Shown: positions 42,487 through 51,610, counted from the first letter of the stretch. The stretch is 64,000 nt of DNA from Leuconostoc kimchii IMSNU 11154 (GCF_000092505.1 NC_014136.1:62001-126000), one strand, 5' to 3'. Notes: generated by a model from the sequence alone, not told the origin. Translations and numbers: made by a program.

Positions 42487-42807
42487 ATGGATATTTGGGA
42501 AAAATTATACAACGAAGCAAAAGTATTATATAATCCGCATGAAGTGTCACCATTTATATACGCTGAACGTGCCGCTGCTTTTAACACGTATCAGCAAAGT
42601 AAACAAACAAAAATCAAACGCATCATAGCTTTCCGAGACGAGGCACCTTCTGGTGTCGGAGGCATGCCATGTGGTGCTTGTCGAGAATTTTTAATGCAAT
42701 TAAATATTAAAAATGCTGATACAGAGACAATGGTTGATTACGCCACGCGAGAGACCACCACTTTAAATGAATTAATGCCAAATTGGTGGGGCGCAACACG
42801 AGCTTAA
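42487..42807 (+). pseudogene. Cytidine deaminase-like protein with internal deletion
   Basis: The 106-residue frame is intact but shorter than the usual family length of about 130-140. It reads SPFIYAERAAAFNTYQ, where deaminases have a 30-residue segment ending C-A-E-R-A-A. The first zinc ligand (Cys or His) of that motif is lost, while the second, PCGACREF, remains. The deletion is in frame, so the protein may be made but should not bind zinc normally. The remaining sequence matches LAB deaminases of this type. Confidence 0.75.
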
Positions 42808-42829
42808 AGTAGAAATAGTAGATTTGAAG

Positions 42830-42853
42830 AGTCGTGATTAGTCACGGCTTTTT
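42830..42853 (+). terminator. Terminator of the deaminase-like gene
   Basis: Stem AGTCGTGA/TCACGGCT with a TTAG-type loop and T5. Confidence 0.7.
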
Positions 42854-42995
42854 GATTTTCAAAGCATATGTCAACATAGCTTCACGCACCTACTTTGACA
42901 AAGCCTTACCCTTTCATATTTGAAGGTAACGGACGAAGTTGGTTATCATTTATCTAGAAAAACAATCTTTTCAAAAGACTATTAAATGTTTATAG

Positions 42996-43047
42996 AAAAA
43001 ACTTTGTTCCAAAATACTAGCTTTGGTATTTTGGAACAAAGTTTTTT
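42996..43047. terminator. Terminator embedded in the end of the EamA gene
   Basis: A perfect 22-bp stem (42996-43017 with 43026-43047) with A and T runs. The right arm encodes the last residues of the exporter, and its stop lies in the loop. Confidence 0.9.
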
Positions 43048-43937
43048 ACTGACCAATACTGTAAAAAAGTAACACCAATCACTAATATGAAGCCTAAAAT
43101 ACCAGTCGCATTAAACGATATGTTCAGAAACAACACACTTAAAATAGCAGAAGAGAGCGGCTCCACAGCCCCTAAGACACTAACAGTGGTAGGATCAATA
43201 TATTGTAAACTTTGCAAATAAAATAAGTACGCAAACATAGTTCCAAAAACTATGACTATGAATAATTCAATAACGATAATTGTATTTAATTTAGGAGAAC
43301 TCCCCCACGGCTGAAATAAAAAATTCATGATGAGTCCACCAGTCAACATGGACCACCCTACAATAGTTAAGGCGCCATATTTACCAATTAATTTGTGAGG
43401 TAATAGTGTATAAACGACGTCACTAAAGGCCACCATTACACCCCAGAATACAGCGATTAGAGGGACATTTAGCGAATTGAAATGTCCCTGTGTCACAATG
43501 AGTACTGTGCCTAATATAGCCAGAATCACTGAAATGGTGTCTGCTCGATTTGGAAGTTTTTGATTAATCAATGATAAGAAAAGTATGATGAGTATGGGCG
43601 CTAGATATTGTAAGACGGTCGCAGTAGCAGCGTTACCTGTATCTACTGCTTTGAAAAATGTAAACTGCAAAGCTGTCATGCCAAAAACAGTGAATATAAT
43701 CAGTTGAAAACAATCTTTAAAATTTTTGAAAATAGCGAATATTTTTTGGTGTTTAATACTTGCGTACAGTAGAATCAGTAGTCCTGATATTAGCATACGA
43801 AGCGTGACTAACCAATTTACGGTGATACCAGCGTGTAAAAATAAATCTTCAGCAACAATACCTGATACTGACCATAAAAAAGGACTTAAGAACGCTAATA
43901 ACAATCCTAATCCAGGTTTTCTTTTGTTTATGTGCAT
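43017..43937 (-). CDS. EamA-family (DMT) exporter
   Basis: A 306-residue protein with ten membrane segments arranged as two EamA repeats: LGLLLAFLSPFLWSVSGIVA at the start and DPTTVSVLGAVEPLSSAILS in the second repeat. Members export amino acids or metabolites; the substrate is unknown. It stands alone, with a 20-bp palindrome just ahead of its ribosome site. Confidence 0.85.
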   Translation of the reverse strand: MHINKRKPGLGLLLAFLSPFLWSVSGIVAEDLFLHAGITVNWLVTLRMLISGLLILLYASIKHQKIFAIFKNFKDCFQLIIFTVFGMTALQFTFFKAVDTGNAATATVLQYLAPILIILFLSLINQKLPNRADTISVILAILGTVLIVTQGHFNSLNVPLIAVFWGVMVAFSDVVYTLLPHKLIGKYGALTIVGWSMLTGGLIMNFLFQPWGSSPKLNTIIVIELFIVIVFGTMFAYLFYLQSLQYIDPTTVSVLGAVEPLSSAILSVLFLNISFNATGILGFILVIGVTFLQYWSVKNFVPKYQS

Positions 43938-43959
43938 TAACTGAAATCTCCCAACAATG

Positions 43960-43979
43960 TGATAAGATTAATCTTATCA
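43960..43979. promoter_or_regulatory. 20-bp palindromic operator of the EamA gene
   Basis: TGATAAGATTAATCTTATCA is a perfect palindrome. A leftward TTGACA at about 43996-44001 puts the palindrome over the expected -10. The regulator is not adjacent. Confidence 0.65.
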
Positions 43980-44062
43980 ATAATAACCATATACTGTCAA
44001 TTTACCACTAGCTACTCTGATCACATTTAGATACTGCCTGATAAAATAGTGAATGTATATAC

Positions 44063-44265
44063 AAAAAAGCCTCGTCAATTAACAACATGACAAGGCGCAT
44101 GACAATTTATTTGTTATGGTTATTTTTTAGCGACTATAACTACAGTCGATTGTTTTACCCACAATTGGGAGATAAAATGATCACCTCCTTAAGTCACTGA
44201 GCAACAACATTATCACTCACCTCCCTTCGGGTAATCTACTAGGTTATCTACACCTATATTGTAAC
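44063..44265 (-). ncRNA. Small transcription unit with two tandem ribosome sites (holin-like type I toxin or leader RNA candidate)
   Basis: Read leftward: TACAAT -10-like (44259-44264), then GGGAGGTGAG and a 9-codon ORF MLLLSDLRR (44181-44210). The end of that ORF contains a second site, AAGGAGGTGA, and a frame follows (to about 44120) ending in LWVKQSTVVIVAKK but without a normal start codon. A terminator (44063-44096, GCCTTGTCA/TGACGAGGC plus T6) closes the unit. The two-site layout recalls the short holin-like toxins of lactobacilli, possibly decayed here. Confidence 0.4.
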
Positions 44266-44299
44266 ACATACAAAGAATTATCTAGAAATGTTGTAAATC

Positions 44300-45148
44300 T
44301 TATCGTACTTTTGGTGCTCCCTGCCATACTGCAATTTCTCCTGTGCCGCTTTTGTTATCAATATAATTTGCTACGTTATTTGATTGGTAGGCTTTTACAA
44401 ATTTTTTAACAGCAGAACTATTTTTCTTATTTTTTGTGGTGGCAATAATATTAATACCGCCGTGTGTGCTTTTGTCCACAGGTTGGACATAAATAGCAGA
44501 TTTTATGGAACGGCCCGATCCTACTATAAAACTAGGATCAATTGAAGATAAATCAACCTCGGGCAAAGTTCTTACTAACTGATCAGTAGCTAATTGCTTA
44601 AATTGCAAATTTTTCTTGTTCTCAGTAATATCCTTTATAGTTGGATCTTTCACCTTGTCTGATAGCTTAATTAAACCAGCAGATTGCAGCACTAATAATG
44701 ATCTACCTTGAGTAATTTTACTGTTTGAAATGCTAACAATACCATTTTGAGGAATATTTTTAATTGCTTTATGTTTATCTGAATATAAACGCCCAGCAAC
44801 TAATATTGTTTCACCAACCGGCACAATATTAGACTTGTGACTTTTATTCCAGTCACTCAAAAAAATATAATGTTGAAATGCATTAGCGTCAATATCACCT
44901 GATGATAGTGCAGCATTGGGTTGCGTGTAATCGGTAAATGTCTTAATTTTTAGAGTTAAACCTTCTTTTTGGGCGTTACGTTTAATGATTTTCCACTGTT
45001 CATCAGTGCGTTTATCACCCGCCATTATACCAACAGTTAGTGTTTCCTTCTTTTTGCCGACTGTATTCGGACCAAAGCTTGCGTAAGCAATGCCAGCAAT
45101 AGCGACAATTGCTACGCCACCAATAAGCCATTTAGTTGTTTTACTCAT
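44300..45148 (-). CDS. metQ: MetQ/NlpA-family methionine-binding protein
   Basis: Substrate-binding component of a D/L-methionine ABC importer, 282 residues. The family start is ETLTVGIMAGDKRTDEQWKI, followed by IKTFTDYTQPNAALSSGDID, ANAFQHYIFLSDWNK and a late SSIDPSFIVGS region. The N-terminus has a hydrophobic segment (8-24, ending IAGIAYASFG) with no lipobox cysteine, so it may stay anchored by this segment. No metN or metP gene is adjacent. The methionine T-box upstream supports the substrate. Confidence 0.88.
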   Translation of the reverse strand: MSKTTKWLIGGVAIVAIAGIAYASFGPNTVGKKKETLTVGIMAGDKRTDEQWKIIKRNAQKEGLTLKIKTFTDYTQPNAALSSGDIDANAFQHYIFLSDWNKSHKSNIVPVGETILVAGRLYSDKHKAIKNIPQNGIVSISNSKITQGRSLLVLQSAGLIKLSDKVKDPTIKDITENKKNLQFKQLATDQLVRTLPEVDLSSIDPSFIVGSGRSIKSAIYVQPVDKSTHGGINIIATTKNKKNSSAVKKFVKAYQSNNVANYIDNKSGTGEIAVWQGAPKVR

Positions 45149-45224
45149 GATACGTATGTCTCCCTTTTTTCTAATGACGATATCTGATTTTTAGCGTGAC
45201 AATGAACAAGTTAGTTTTCCAATC

Positions 45225-45520
45225 AAAAAAAGCCGCCTCTGTACTATAAAAATACAGAAGCGGCTTACCATAAGCGCGATACCATTCTGAGTTAGGGCTA
45301 TTTGTCACCAAATAGTTACTCACTAACCATCGGACATTGGAAAGTGATCCTAGTCGAATGGTGTGCCCGTTAACGAAGGCCAAGTCGTTACAAACTAAAC
45401 GGTAAACCGATTCGTATGTACCAATCACAGGTCATTTTCACAATCGCACGCACGCTAACTTACATCACCCATTAGCTTTCTTAGCTTTGATAAACTGTTA
45501 CTTTCCTGTTCAATTTGTTT
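45225..45520 (-). promoter_or_regulatory. Methionine T-box riboswitch
   Basis: Read leftward the leader contains stem I whose base pairs CAGG with CCTG. A specifier-loop sequence GTGAAAATGACC (ATG is the methionine codon) and the T-box motif AGAATGGTATCGCG (45275-45288) follow. A terminator stem with T7 closes it at 45225-45266. The TGGT of the T-box matches a tRNA with discriminator A, as tRNA-Met has. Uncharged tRNA-Met would prevent termination and turn on metQ. Confidence 0.9.
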
Positions 45521-45543
45521 CACTCTAAAAATGATTATATATC

Positions 45544-45572
45544 ATACTACAACGTCGGATGACTAAAGTCAA
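45544..45572 (-). promoter_or_regulatory. Promoter of the T-box-metQ transcript
   Basis: Leftward TTGACT (45567-45572), 17-base spacer, TAGTAT (45544-45549). Confidence 0.7.
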
Positions 45573-45698
45573 TAGTCTTTAATTTTGATAGTGACTAGAA
45601 AAAATAGATCACTAATAATTTACTTCGTCCAATCCGTTAAAAATTACTATTCATAGTATACCAATATGTCAATTTTAGTATACTGAATCATTATGTTT
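45573..45698. other. Intergenic region
   Basis: Only the far upstream of the metQ promoter; no gene or clear structure recognised. Confidence 0.4.
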
Positions 45699-46316
45699 TT
45701 ATCCCCTCATGTCTTTGTAATACGTTTCTCTTTTTTCGCGCCACAATGCACGGTCATGCTCATCTATGCTTCTTAATACTTTGGCAGGATTGCCAACAGC
45801 TATACTATTTGATGGCACGTTCTTGGTAACAACTGCGCCCGAACCGATAACTGAGTTGGTTCCGATAGTAACGCCAGGGTTAACAACAACATTTCCGCCT
45901 AACCATACATTATCTTGGATGTGGATAGGTAAGCCATACTCTAATCCCTCATTTCTGATTTCCATATCAATTGGATGGCCGGCAGTTAATAAGCTAACAT
46001 TTGGTCCAAACATCACATGGTTTCCGATGTTAATTTCAGCAACATCTAAAAGAACCAACCTTGTGTTAGCATAAAAATTGTTTCCAATACTAGTATTAGA
46101 TCCATAATCGACATATAAATCTTTTTCAATATAAGAAGAACGCCCGATCGATTTAAATATTTTTGGAAGCAACAGCAGTGCTTCTTTTTCCTTAAAATGA
46201 AGCAAATTGTTATATTGATCTACTAGTTTTCGACCACGGCGACTCAAATTTTTCAATTCAGGATCATTTGCGATGTATAGCTGACCATTTAGCATTTTTT
46301 CTTTTTGTGATGACAT
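45699..46316 (-). CDS. Sugar O-acetyltransferase (maltose/galactoside acetyltransferase type)
   Basis: A 205-residue left-handed beta-helix acetyltransferase with N-terminal Mac domain (MLNGQLYIANDPELKNLSRR) and hexapeptide repeats. The catalytic histidine is in NVSLLTAGHPIDMEIR, followed by NVWLGGNVVVNPGVTIG and AVGNPAKVLR. This matches LacA/Maa. It may acetylate sugars for detoxification. The function of the single gene is not otherwise indicated. Confidence 0.88.
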   Translation of the reverse strand: MSSQKEKMLNGQLYIANDPELKNLSRRGRKLVDQYNNLLHFKEKEALLLLPKIFKSIGRSSYIEKDLYVDYGSNTSIGNNFYANTRLVLLDVAEINIGNHVMFGPNVSLLTAGHPIDMEIRNEGLEYGLPIHIQDNVWLGGNVVVNPGVTIGTNSVIGSGAVVTKNVPSNSIAVGNPAKVLRSIDEHDRALWREKRETYYKDMRG

Positions 46317-46392
46317 GACGCCTACCTCTATTAATTAAGAAAGTTTATTCTTTACACTTGACATAACTCTCTTCACTTTAAGTTTGTGCTTT

Positions 46393-46479
46393 TCATTGAT
46401 TACTGAAAACTTGTTTTAAAGCTAGAATTAATTTTTCATTATCTTTGTTAAAAGCACTTTCAACATAAAATTCAACCAA
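46393..46479 (-). CDS. Candidate 28-residue small protein
   Basis: ORF from TTG at 46479 with a strong AAAGGAGG site eight bases upstream and a TATAAT further up. It translates to a charged amphipathic peptide (VEFYVESAFNKDNEKLILAL, then KQVFSNQ). The rest of the 46317-46663 gap is empty. The TTG start and lack of known homologue keep this tentative. Confidence 0.35.
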   Translation of the reverse strand: MVEFYVESAFNKDNEKLILALKQVFSNQ

Positions 46480-46663
46480 TTTTATTTCCTCCTTTAAGGA
46501 TAATAACAATTATAAAATCAAACCAAATATTTGAATAACAGATACTTGTATCAAATAACCGTAAAAGGTTGATACCTAAGTCTAGTTTATCATCTCATGA
46601 AGATACTGTCATCTTGCCTCCTCTGCTAAATGTCCGTTACTCATCATGTAAGCATTAATTAAA

Positions 46664-47272
46664 TTAAATAATTATCGTGAATTTTTCAGCAGATTCCCGT
46701 TTGTGTGAGTACCCTGATGTGACTGCCTTCCCCACAGGTAATAAAAGAATAGGATCCCATTCATTAGGTAGTCTAAGTATTTTTATTATTTTAGTAAAAT
46801 CAACCCCTCTCATTGGTACTGAATCATAACCAAATGCTCGCAGAACATGCATTAAATTCATACTAAATAAGCCAATATCAAAACGAAGACCAACTGCTTC
46901 TTTATCTTCGGGATGTAAAGAATAATACGTTTTAATCCTTTGTGCCTTATTATTAATTTCTGACTCTTGAATCAAGTTATATTGGCGGCTTGATTGTATC
47001 AAATGATTAATATCATAGTTGCGTTTATCTCCTAAAATTAAAAATACTGCCGAAGATTGTCCGACCTGTTCTTGGTTAAAAGACAGCTTTTGAAGTGCAA
47101 CTAATAATTTCTTATCCTTGATAACGACAACTTTCCATGGTTGTGCATTATTGCTTGATGGTGCATTAGCAGCATGATTGAGTATCTCTATAATCTCTTC
47201 ATCACTAATTACATAGTTGCTATCGAAATGTCTGATTGATTTTCTCATATCTAGTTGTTTTAAAAAATTCAT
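46664..47272 (-). CDS. Nitroreductase-family FMN oxidoreductase
   Basis: A 202-residue nitroreductase: MRKSIRHFDSNYVISDEEII, then AANAPSSNNAQPWKVVVIKD near residue 35 (FMN phosphate site) and a late LPVGKAVTSGY. It probably reduces nitro compounds or quinones with NAD(P)H. It is divergent from an HxlR regulator, which is the usual partner of such genes. Confidence 0.88.
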   Translation of the reverse strand: MNFLKQLDMRKSIRHFDSNYVISDEEIIEILNHAANAPSSNNAQPWKVVVIKDKKLLVALQKLSFNQEQVGQSSAVFLILGDKRNYDINHLIQSSRQYNLIQESEINNKAQRIKTYYSLHPEDKEAVGLRFDIGLFSMNLMHVLRAFGYDSVPMRGVDFTKIIKILRLPNEWDPILLLPVGKAVTSGYSHKRESAEKFTIII

Positions 47273-47365
47273 ATTTACCCTCTTTTTCTAAGTAAAACAA
47301 GTATAATCAATATCATAAAGATAAACTAGTAGGCACAATTGTGTTACTTAGGAGGTATTTCAAGC

Positions 47366-47692
47366 ATGCAATCAACTGACAAATGGTCATGTGGTATCAC
47401 CAAAACGATGGATATTTTTTCCGGTAAATGGCGCCTTAATTTATTTTGGATTATTGCTCAAAATGAAGGGATTGGATTTAATCAACTAAAGCATCAAGTA
47501 CCTGAAATTACTAACATCATGTTAGTTCGTTCACTAAACACCTTGTTAGCTGATGGTCTTATTTCAAAAAAGTTAACTGGAAGCAAGGCACCTTTCCATT
47601 CAGCATACCGTTTAACCAACAAGTCTAAAGAGCTACTACCACTACTTTTGAAAATCAATGATTGGGGAAATCATGCATTACTGAAGCCTTAA
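47366..47692 (+). CDS. HxlR-family transcriptional regulator
   Basis: A 108-residue winged-helix regulator: CGITKTMDIFSGKWRLNLFW near residue 8, with the redox-type cysteine, then ITNIMLVRSLNTLLADGLIS. It is complete. The start at 47366 follows AGGAGG. HxlR proteins sense quinones or electrophiles through that cysteine and control adjacent reductases. A small palindrome CACAATTGTG (47334-47343) lies in the divergent promoter region. Confidence 0.88.
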   Translation: MQSTDKWSCGITKTMDIFSGKWRLNLFWIIAQNEGIGFNQLKHQVPEITNIMLVRSLNTLLADGLISKKLTGSKAPFHSAYRLTNKSKELLPLLLKINDWGNHALLKP

Positions 47693-47903
47693 CTCAGGTA
47701 TTATTATTGAATAAAAATTGCTAGTAAGAAAATGAATTTATAAAGAATTTTAGATTAAATCAAATATTAAAATCACATTGTATATACAGACTATTGTAAA
47801 AACATGACATGTTATCTGTATTTTGAGTATGCAAAATCATCTTTACCATAACTTTTTATCCAATAGTAACCCATATAGAATAGCTAATACGATCGGAGTC
47901 ATT

Positions 47904-48293
47904 ATGTTGTCCCAAAACGAAATTTGGTTAAGAATGAAACGTTTTGAAAGTTTTGGTAATCAGTTACCACATGCTAAAGTATATTATCGTATAGACTGGG
48001 AAACAGTTTATTTCGATTTGGACGGTAAAATGTTTGGCCTTATGTCACCTAAAGCCGACAACAACACGTTATTGACTTTAAAGGGTGACCCAGAAGCCAA
48101 CATCATTATGCGTGAGCTTTACAATGATGTGATTCCTGGCTATCACACGAACAAAAAGCATTGGAATTCTATCCGACTGAACACAACAGAATTGAGCGAC
48201 ACGGAAGTTGAAAAAATGATTAAAAAATCATATGATCTAGTGTGGCTTAACTTACCTCAGTCTGTGAAAGATAGATTGCGTAATGGCGCATAA
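47904..48293 (+). CDS. MmcQ/YjbR-family protein
   Basis: A 129-residue protein of the CyaY-like MmcQ/YjbR family: VYFDLDGKMFGLMSPK, then VIPGYHTNKKHWNSIRLN and the end YDLVWLNLPQSVKDRL. These proteins bind DNA weakly or have unknown roles. The start at 47904 has CGGAG; the open frame begins earlier without a ribosome site. Confidence 0.8.
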   Translation: MLSQNEIWLRMKRFESFGNQLPHAKVYYRIDWETVYFDLDGKMFGLMSPKADNNTLLTLKGDPEANIIMRELYNDVIPGYHTNKKHWNSIRLNTTELSDTEVEKMIKKSYDLVWLNLPQSVKDRLRNGA

Positions 48294-48330
48294 TACGCTT
48301 TATAGTGATTATCCAAATTTCTGAGGAACA

Positions 48331-48380
48331 CAAAAAAAAAAACAGTAACTCAAACAGATGGTGCTCTGCCAAAGTTACTG
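48331..48380 (-). terminator. Terminator of the pyruvate oxidase operon
   Basis: Leftward stem CAGTAACT/AGTTACTG (48373-48380 with 48343-48350) followed by about twelve T residues. Confidence 0.8.
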
Positions 48381-48410
48381 GGTATCGGTCACTAACGATC
48401 TTTTCATGCT

Positions 48411-50231
48411 TTAAAAACTATATTTATTATCATTCGTATCTTTAATATACTTTGACGTTAGCCCTTCATTTTCAAGGAAATGACGGAATGGCACTAGTTC
48501 TTGCGCTTCGTATTTCTCTTTATAGGCGTTAACGACCTCTTCGCTGTAAAGGCTTGTATCAAGTTTCAATGTTTCTACCGGAATTGGACGGTCCTTAGTG
48601 ATTTTTGCATCAACGACAACAACACGTCCTTGGTTATAATAAGCCACTGCCTGCTTGATAACTTGATCAATGTCTTCAATGCGCCTAACGGTTAAGCCAA
48701 CAGCGCCTTGTGCTTCAGCAATCTTGGCATAGTCAACGTCAGTAAAGTCAACACCGAAATTATAGGTATTGGTATCCTCGTACTTGTTCTTTATAAAGCC
48801 GTATTCTGTATTAGTGAACACAATATTAATAACTGGTAAATCATAGCGAACATTTGTGACAACATCTGGATATGTCATTGAAAAGGCGCCATCCCCCATC
48901 AAATTCCAAACTTGACGATCTGGATAAGTATTTTTGGCACCAATACCACCTGGTAAACCAATACCCATCGTGGCAAACAATGGTGATGTACGCCACATAT
49001 TCTTAGGAGTCATGTGCAAGTGACGTATAGACATTTGTGTCACGTTACCCACATCAGTTGAGAAAATTGCATCTTCTGCTGCATATTTATTGATTGCATT
49101 GTACACTTGATAAGCTTGTAAATCACCGGTTGTTTTTTGCTCAAGCTTATTCATGTAATCACGCCAATTTTTAACGTTTTTAACGTTAGCATGCCACCAT
49201 GATGATTCTGAGACCGGCGCCACCTTAGCAAGTATAGCATTAATCGCATCACCGGCATCACCGAGAATCGCAACATCGTTTTGGTGACGTTTACCCAGCA
49301 TTGCTGGATTATTGTCAATTTGAATGAACTTATCAACATTCCGGAATGTACCTTCAACCTCTGAGAATGGGAAGTTTGTTCCGACGAATAGGACAGTATC
49401 TGCTTCGAGAACAGCTTCATTAGCTGGCTTCCAACCAACACGGAATGTTGAACCTGTAAAGGCTTCAAAATCCCAATCAAATGTTTCAAAGTTTTTACCG
49501 GTTGTAATAATAGGCGCTTTTATCTTACGAGCCAATTCTTGAACAGCTGGGCCATGTCCAATAGTCCCGACACCAGCATAAATAATTGGCCGTTTTGCTT
49601 GGTTTAGTATGGTTACCGCATCATCAATATCTGTTTCATCAACGGGCGCTGATTTATATTCTTTGTATTTTAAACCTGACGAGTATAAAGGTGATGAGTA
49701 AATTGCGTTTTCATCAATTTCTGAAAATCCAAAGTCAGCGGGTACTTCAAGCACTGCAACACCACGCTTTGAAATTGCTGTACGAATGGCGTCATCTACC
49801 AAATGAGGTAACTGTTCCGCTGTAGCAACACGACGATTATAAACAGCAATACTTTCGTACATTGGATTTTGGTTTAATTCTTGGAAGGAATCCATATTCA
49901 ATTCACGAACTGGCTTTGATCCTAGAATAGCTAATACAGGTGTATTATCCATCGCTGCATCGTATAGACCGTTGATTAAATGGGTTGCACCGGGACCACC
50001 TGATCCAACAGCAACGCCTAGTTTGCCACCAAATTTCCATTGCATGACAGCTGCCATAGCAGCAACCTCTTCGTGTTTAACTTGTAAGAATTTGATGTTG
50101 TTTTCAGGATTTCCCATGGCGTTCATCAAACCACTTAATGTTCCGGAAGGAATTCCGTAAATTGTGTGAACACCCCAGCCTTCCATAACCTTCAAAGCTG
50201 CTAATCCAGCTGATATTTTCTTAACTGACAT
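48411..50231 (-). CDS. spxB: Pyruvate oxidase
   Basis: Thiamin-diphosphate and FAD enzyme converting pyruvate, phosphate and O2 to acetyl phosphate, CO2 and H2O2. The 606 residues match lactobacillus Pox: [14 protein letters not shown], catalytic Glu near residue 54 in [28 protein letters not shown], and the TPP motif [20 protein letters not shown]. It follows CidB after a 182-base gap. In S. aureus the same order is cidABC, with CidC a pyruvate oxidase. Two cre sites lie in the gap and imply CcpA control. Confidence 0.93.
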   Translation of the reverse strand: MSVKKISAGLAALKVMEGWGVHTIYGIPSGTLSGLMNAMGNPENNIKFLQVKHEEVAAMAAVMQWKFGGKLGVAVGSGGPGATHLINGLYDAAMDNTPVLAILGSKPVRELNMDSFQELNQNPMYESIAVYNRRVATAEQLPHLVDDAIRTAISKRGVAVLEVPADFGFSEIDENAIYSSPLYSSGLKYKEYKSAPVDETDIDDAVTILNQAKRPIIYAGVGTIGHGPAVQELARKIKAPIITTGKNFETFDWDFEAFTGSTFRVGWKPANEAVLEADTVLFVGTNFPFSEVEGTFRNVDKFIQIDNNPAMLGKRHQNDVAILGDAGDAINAILAKVAPVSESSWWHANVKNVKNWRDYMNKLEQKTTGDLQAYQVYNAINKYAAEDAIFSTDVGNVTQMSIRHLHMTPKNMWRTSPLFATMGIGLPGGIGAKNTYPDRQVWNLMGDGAFSMTYPDVVTNVRYDLPVINIVFTNTEYGFIKNKYEDTNTYNFGVDFTDVDYAKIAEAQGAVGLTVRRIEDIDQVIKQAVAYYNQGRVVVVDAKITKDRPIPVETLKLDTSLYSEEVVNAYKEKYEAQELVPFRHFLENEGLTSKYIKDTNDNKYSF

Positions 50232-50260
50232 TATATTACCCTCCTGAAAGTAACTGTAAT

Positions 50261-50274
50261 TGTAAGCGCTTTCT
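50261..50274. promoter_or_regulatory. cre site ahead of pyruvate oxidase
   Basis: TGTAAGCGCTTTCT fits the CcpA consensus TGWAARCGYTWNCW and lies 30 bases before the pyruvate oxidase start, so binding may block elongation or initiation. Confidence 0.8.
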
Positions 50275-50379
50275 TTACAACAATTTAAATTATATATGAA
50301 TTGTTGTACAATATCAAGCGACTTATTAATGAAAACTATTTGACGCTATTATGAAACAACAAACTATTCAGTACATTAA

Positions 50380-50393
50380 TGTAAACGATTACA
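50380..50393. promoter_or_regulatory. Second cre-like site ahead of pyruvate oxidase
   Basis: TGTAAACGATTACA fits the consensus apart from A at one position of the central part; near the end of cidB. Confidence 0.65.
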
Positions 50394-50413
50394 ACTAGGC
50401 TAGACATGCGCAA

Positions 50414-51160
50414 CTACATCAGGCCCATTAACTTAGCAAACGTGGGCACAATGAGATCAACGATTAATCCAATAACTACCATTGAAATTGAGGCCATAGC
50501 GCCTTCAACTTCACCCACTTCTATAGCTTTTGCCGAACCAATAGTATGCCCAGCAGTACCAAACGATAGCCCTAATCCTATCGGATCTTTGTCCAACTTA
50601 AACCATTTAATTAATTGGTCACCCAAGGCATAAATAACAACAGCATTAACAATGACAGCCATGGCAGTAATAGATGCAGCCATGGCACCAACTTGACCGC
50701 CACCTGCAATGACTGATGAAATCGGCAATGCAATTGCTGTTGTTGCTGCCTGAGGGAGCATTGCAATTGTTGCAATTTTCGACAAACCAAACAAGCGAGA
50801 AATAATTAAAATCAGAAATAAAGCTATTGTTAATCCGACGAATAGGGAAGTAAATATTCTCAACCAATACCGCTTCACTAGATCACGACGTTTGTATAGT
50901 GGCACTGCAAACGCCATTGTTGCCGGACTCAAGAACCAAAAGATGAAATCCCCACCTACCTTATATTGTTGATAAAGTACTGTGGTAGGCTCTTTCAATA
51001 AACTAGATAAACCAATCAAGATTAAAATACCAAGTACCATCCCAATAAATAAGGGTTGAAATATAAATATTGGATACTTCTTAAATAGCTGTTGGCCAAT
51101 CCAATAAACAATAATTGTTAAAAAAATACCCCAAAACGGTGTGTTCAAAACAGACAACAT
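50414..51160 (-). CDS. cidB: CidB/LrgB-family membrane protein
   Basis: A 248-residue protein with about eight membrane segments; conserved LGSTFGTAGHTIGSAKAIEV-like region seen as GLGLSFGTAGHTIGSAKAIE near the end, and AMLPQAATTAIALPIS. Together with CidA it forms the pair once described as holin/antiholin regulators of autolysis. Related LrgAB and PftAB act as pyruvate transporters. Next to a pyruvate oxidase, pyruvate transport is the attractive role, by inference. It follows CidA by 18 bases. Confidence 0.9.
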   Translation of the reverse strand: MLSVLNTPFWGIFLTIIVYWIGQQLFKKYPIFIFQPLFIGMVLGILILIGLSSLLKEPTTVLYQQYKVGGDFIFWFLSPATMAFAVPLYKRRDLVKRYWLRIFTSLFVGLTIALFLILIISRLFGLSKIATIAMLPQAATTAIALPISSVIAGGGQVGAMAASITAMAVIVNAVVIYALGDQLIKWFKLDKDPIGLGLSFGTAGHTIGSAKAIEVGEVEGAMASISMVVIGLIVDLIVPTFAKLMGLM

Positions 51161-51178
51161 TTTTCTACTCCTAACAAA

Positions 51179-51586
51179 TTAAAATTTATGATGAATTTTA
51201 TTACTAATTTTTGTTACCAATTGCGCGGTATAAGCGACTGACAATAACAGCACAACAGTTGAGATAATGACTACTGCAACAATTTTAATACCTTCTTGCT
51301 TAAATAATGGCAACGAACTGGCAAGCGAAATACCTGAAGGTACAAACAGCAACCCAATCAACCCGATTAGACTGGTCGATAGTCCCTCCACTTGTTCCAA
51401 CTTCACAAGACCACTAACTAACGCAATGAATAATAACACTAATCCAATTAATGGCGTTGGTACGGGGAAACCTGGTAGCAATAACGATATACCAATTGAT
51501 AAAATGTTAGCTATGAGTAAAATGCCGCTAAAAATCAAAAATTGCGTTAGTAGTGGCGCGGCTTCCTTTTTATTTTTATTTTCCAT
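51179..51586 (-). CDS. cidA: CidA/LrgA-family holin-like protein
   Basis: A 135-residue protein with four membrane segments: LTQFLIFSGILLIANILSIG, the core LPGFPVPTPLIGLVLLFIAL and GLLFVPSGISLASSLPLF, as in all CidA/LrgA proteins. It is complete and is the first gene of the cidA-cidB-pyruvate oxidase cluster. Confidence 0.9.
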   Translation of the reverse strand: MENKNKKEAAPLLTQFLIFSGILLIANILSIGISLLLPGFPVPTPLIGLVLLFIALVSGLVKLEQVEGLSTSLIGLIGLLFVPSGISLASSLPLFKQEGIKIVAVVIISTVVLLLSVAYTAQLVTKISNKIHHKF

Positions 51587-51610
51587 AGAAGAATCCCCCT
51601 CTTTAAAAAT

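Noticed and set aside
45171..45428. 85-codon minus-strand open frame before metQ
   Set aside because: It is a chance frame across the T-box leader, including the terminator stem.
48501..50160. Several plus-strand open frames opposite pyruvate oxidase
   Set aside because: They are antisense shadows of a fully supported coding gene and have no ribosome sites or domains.
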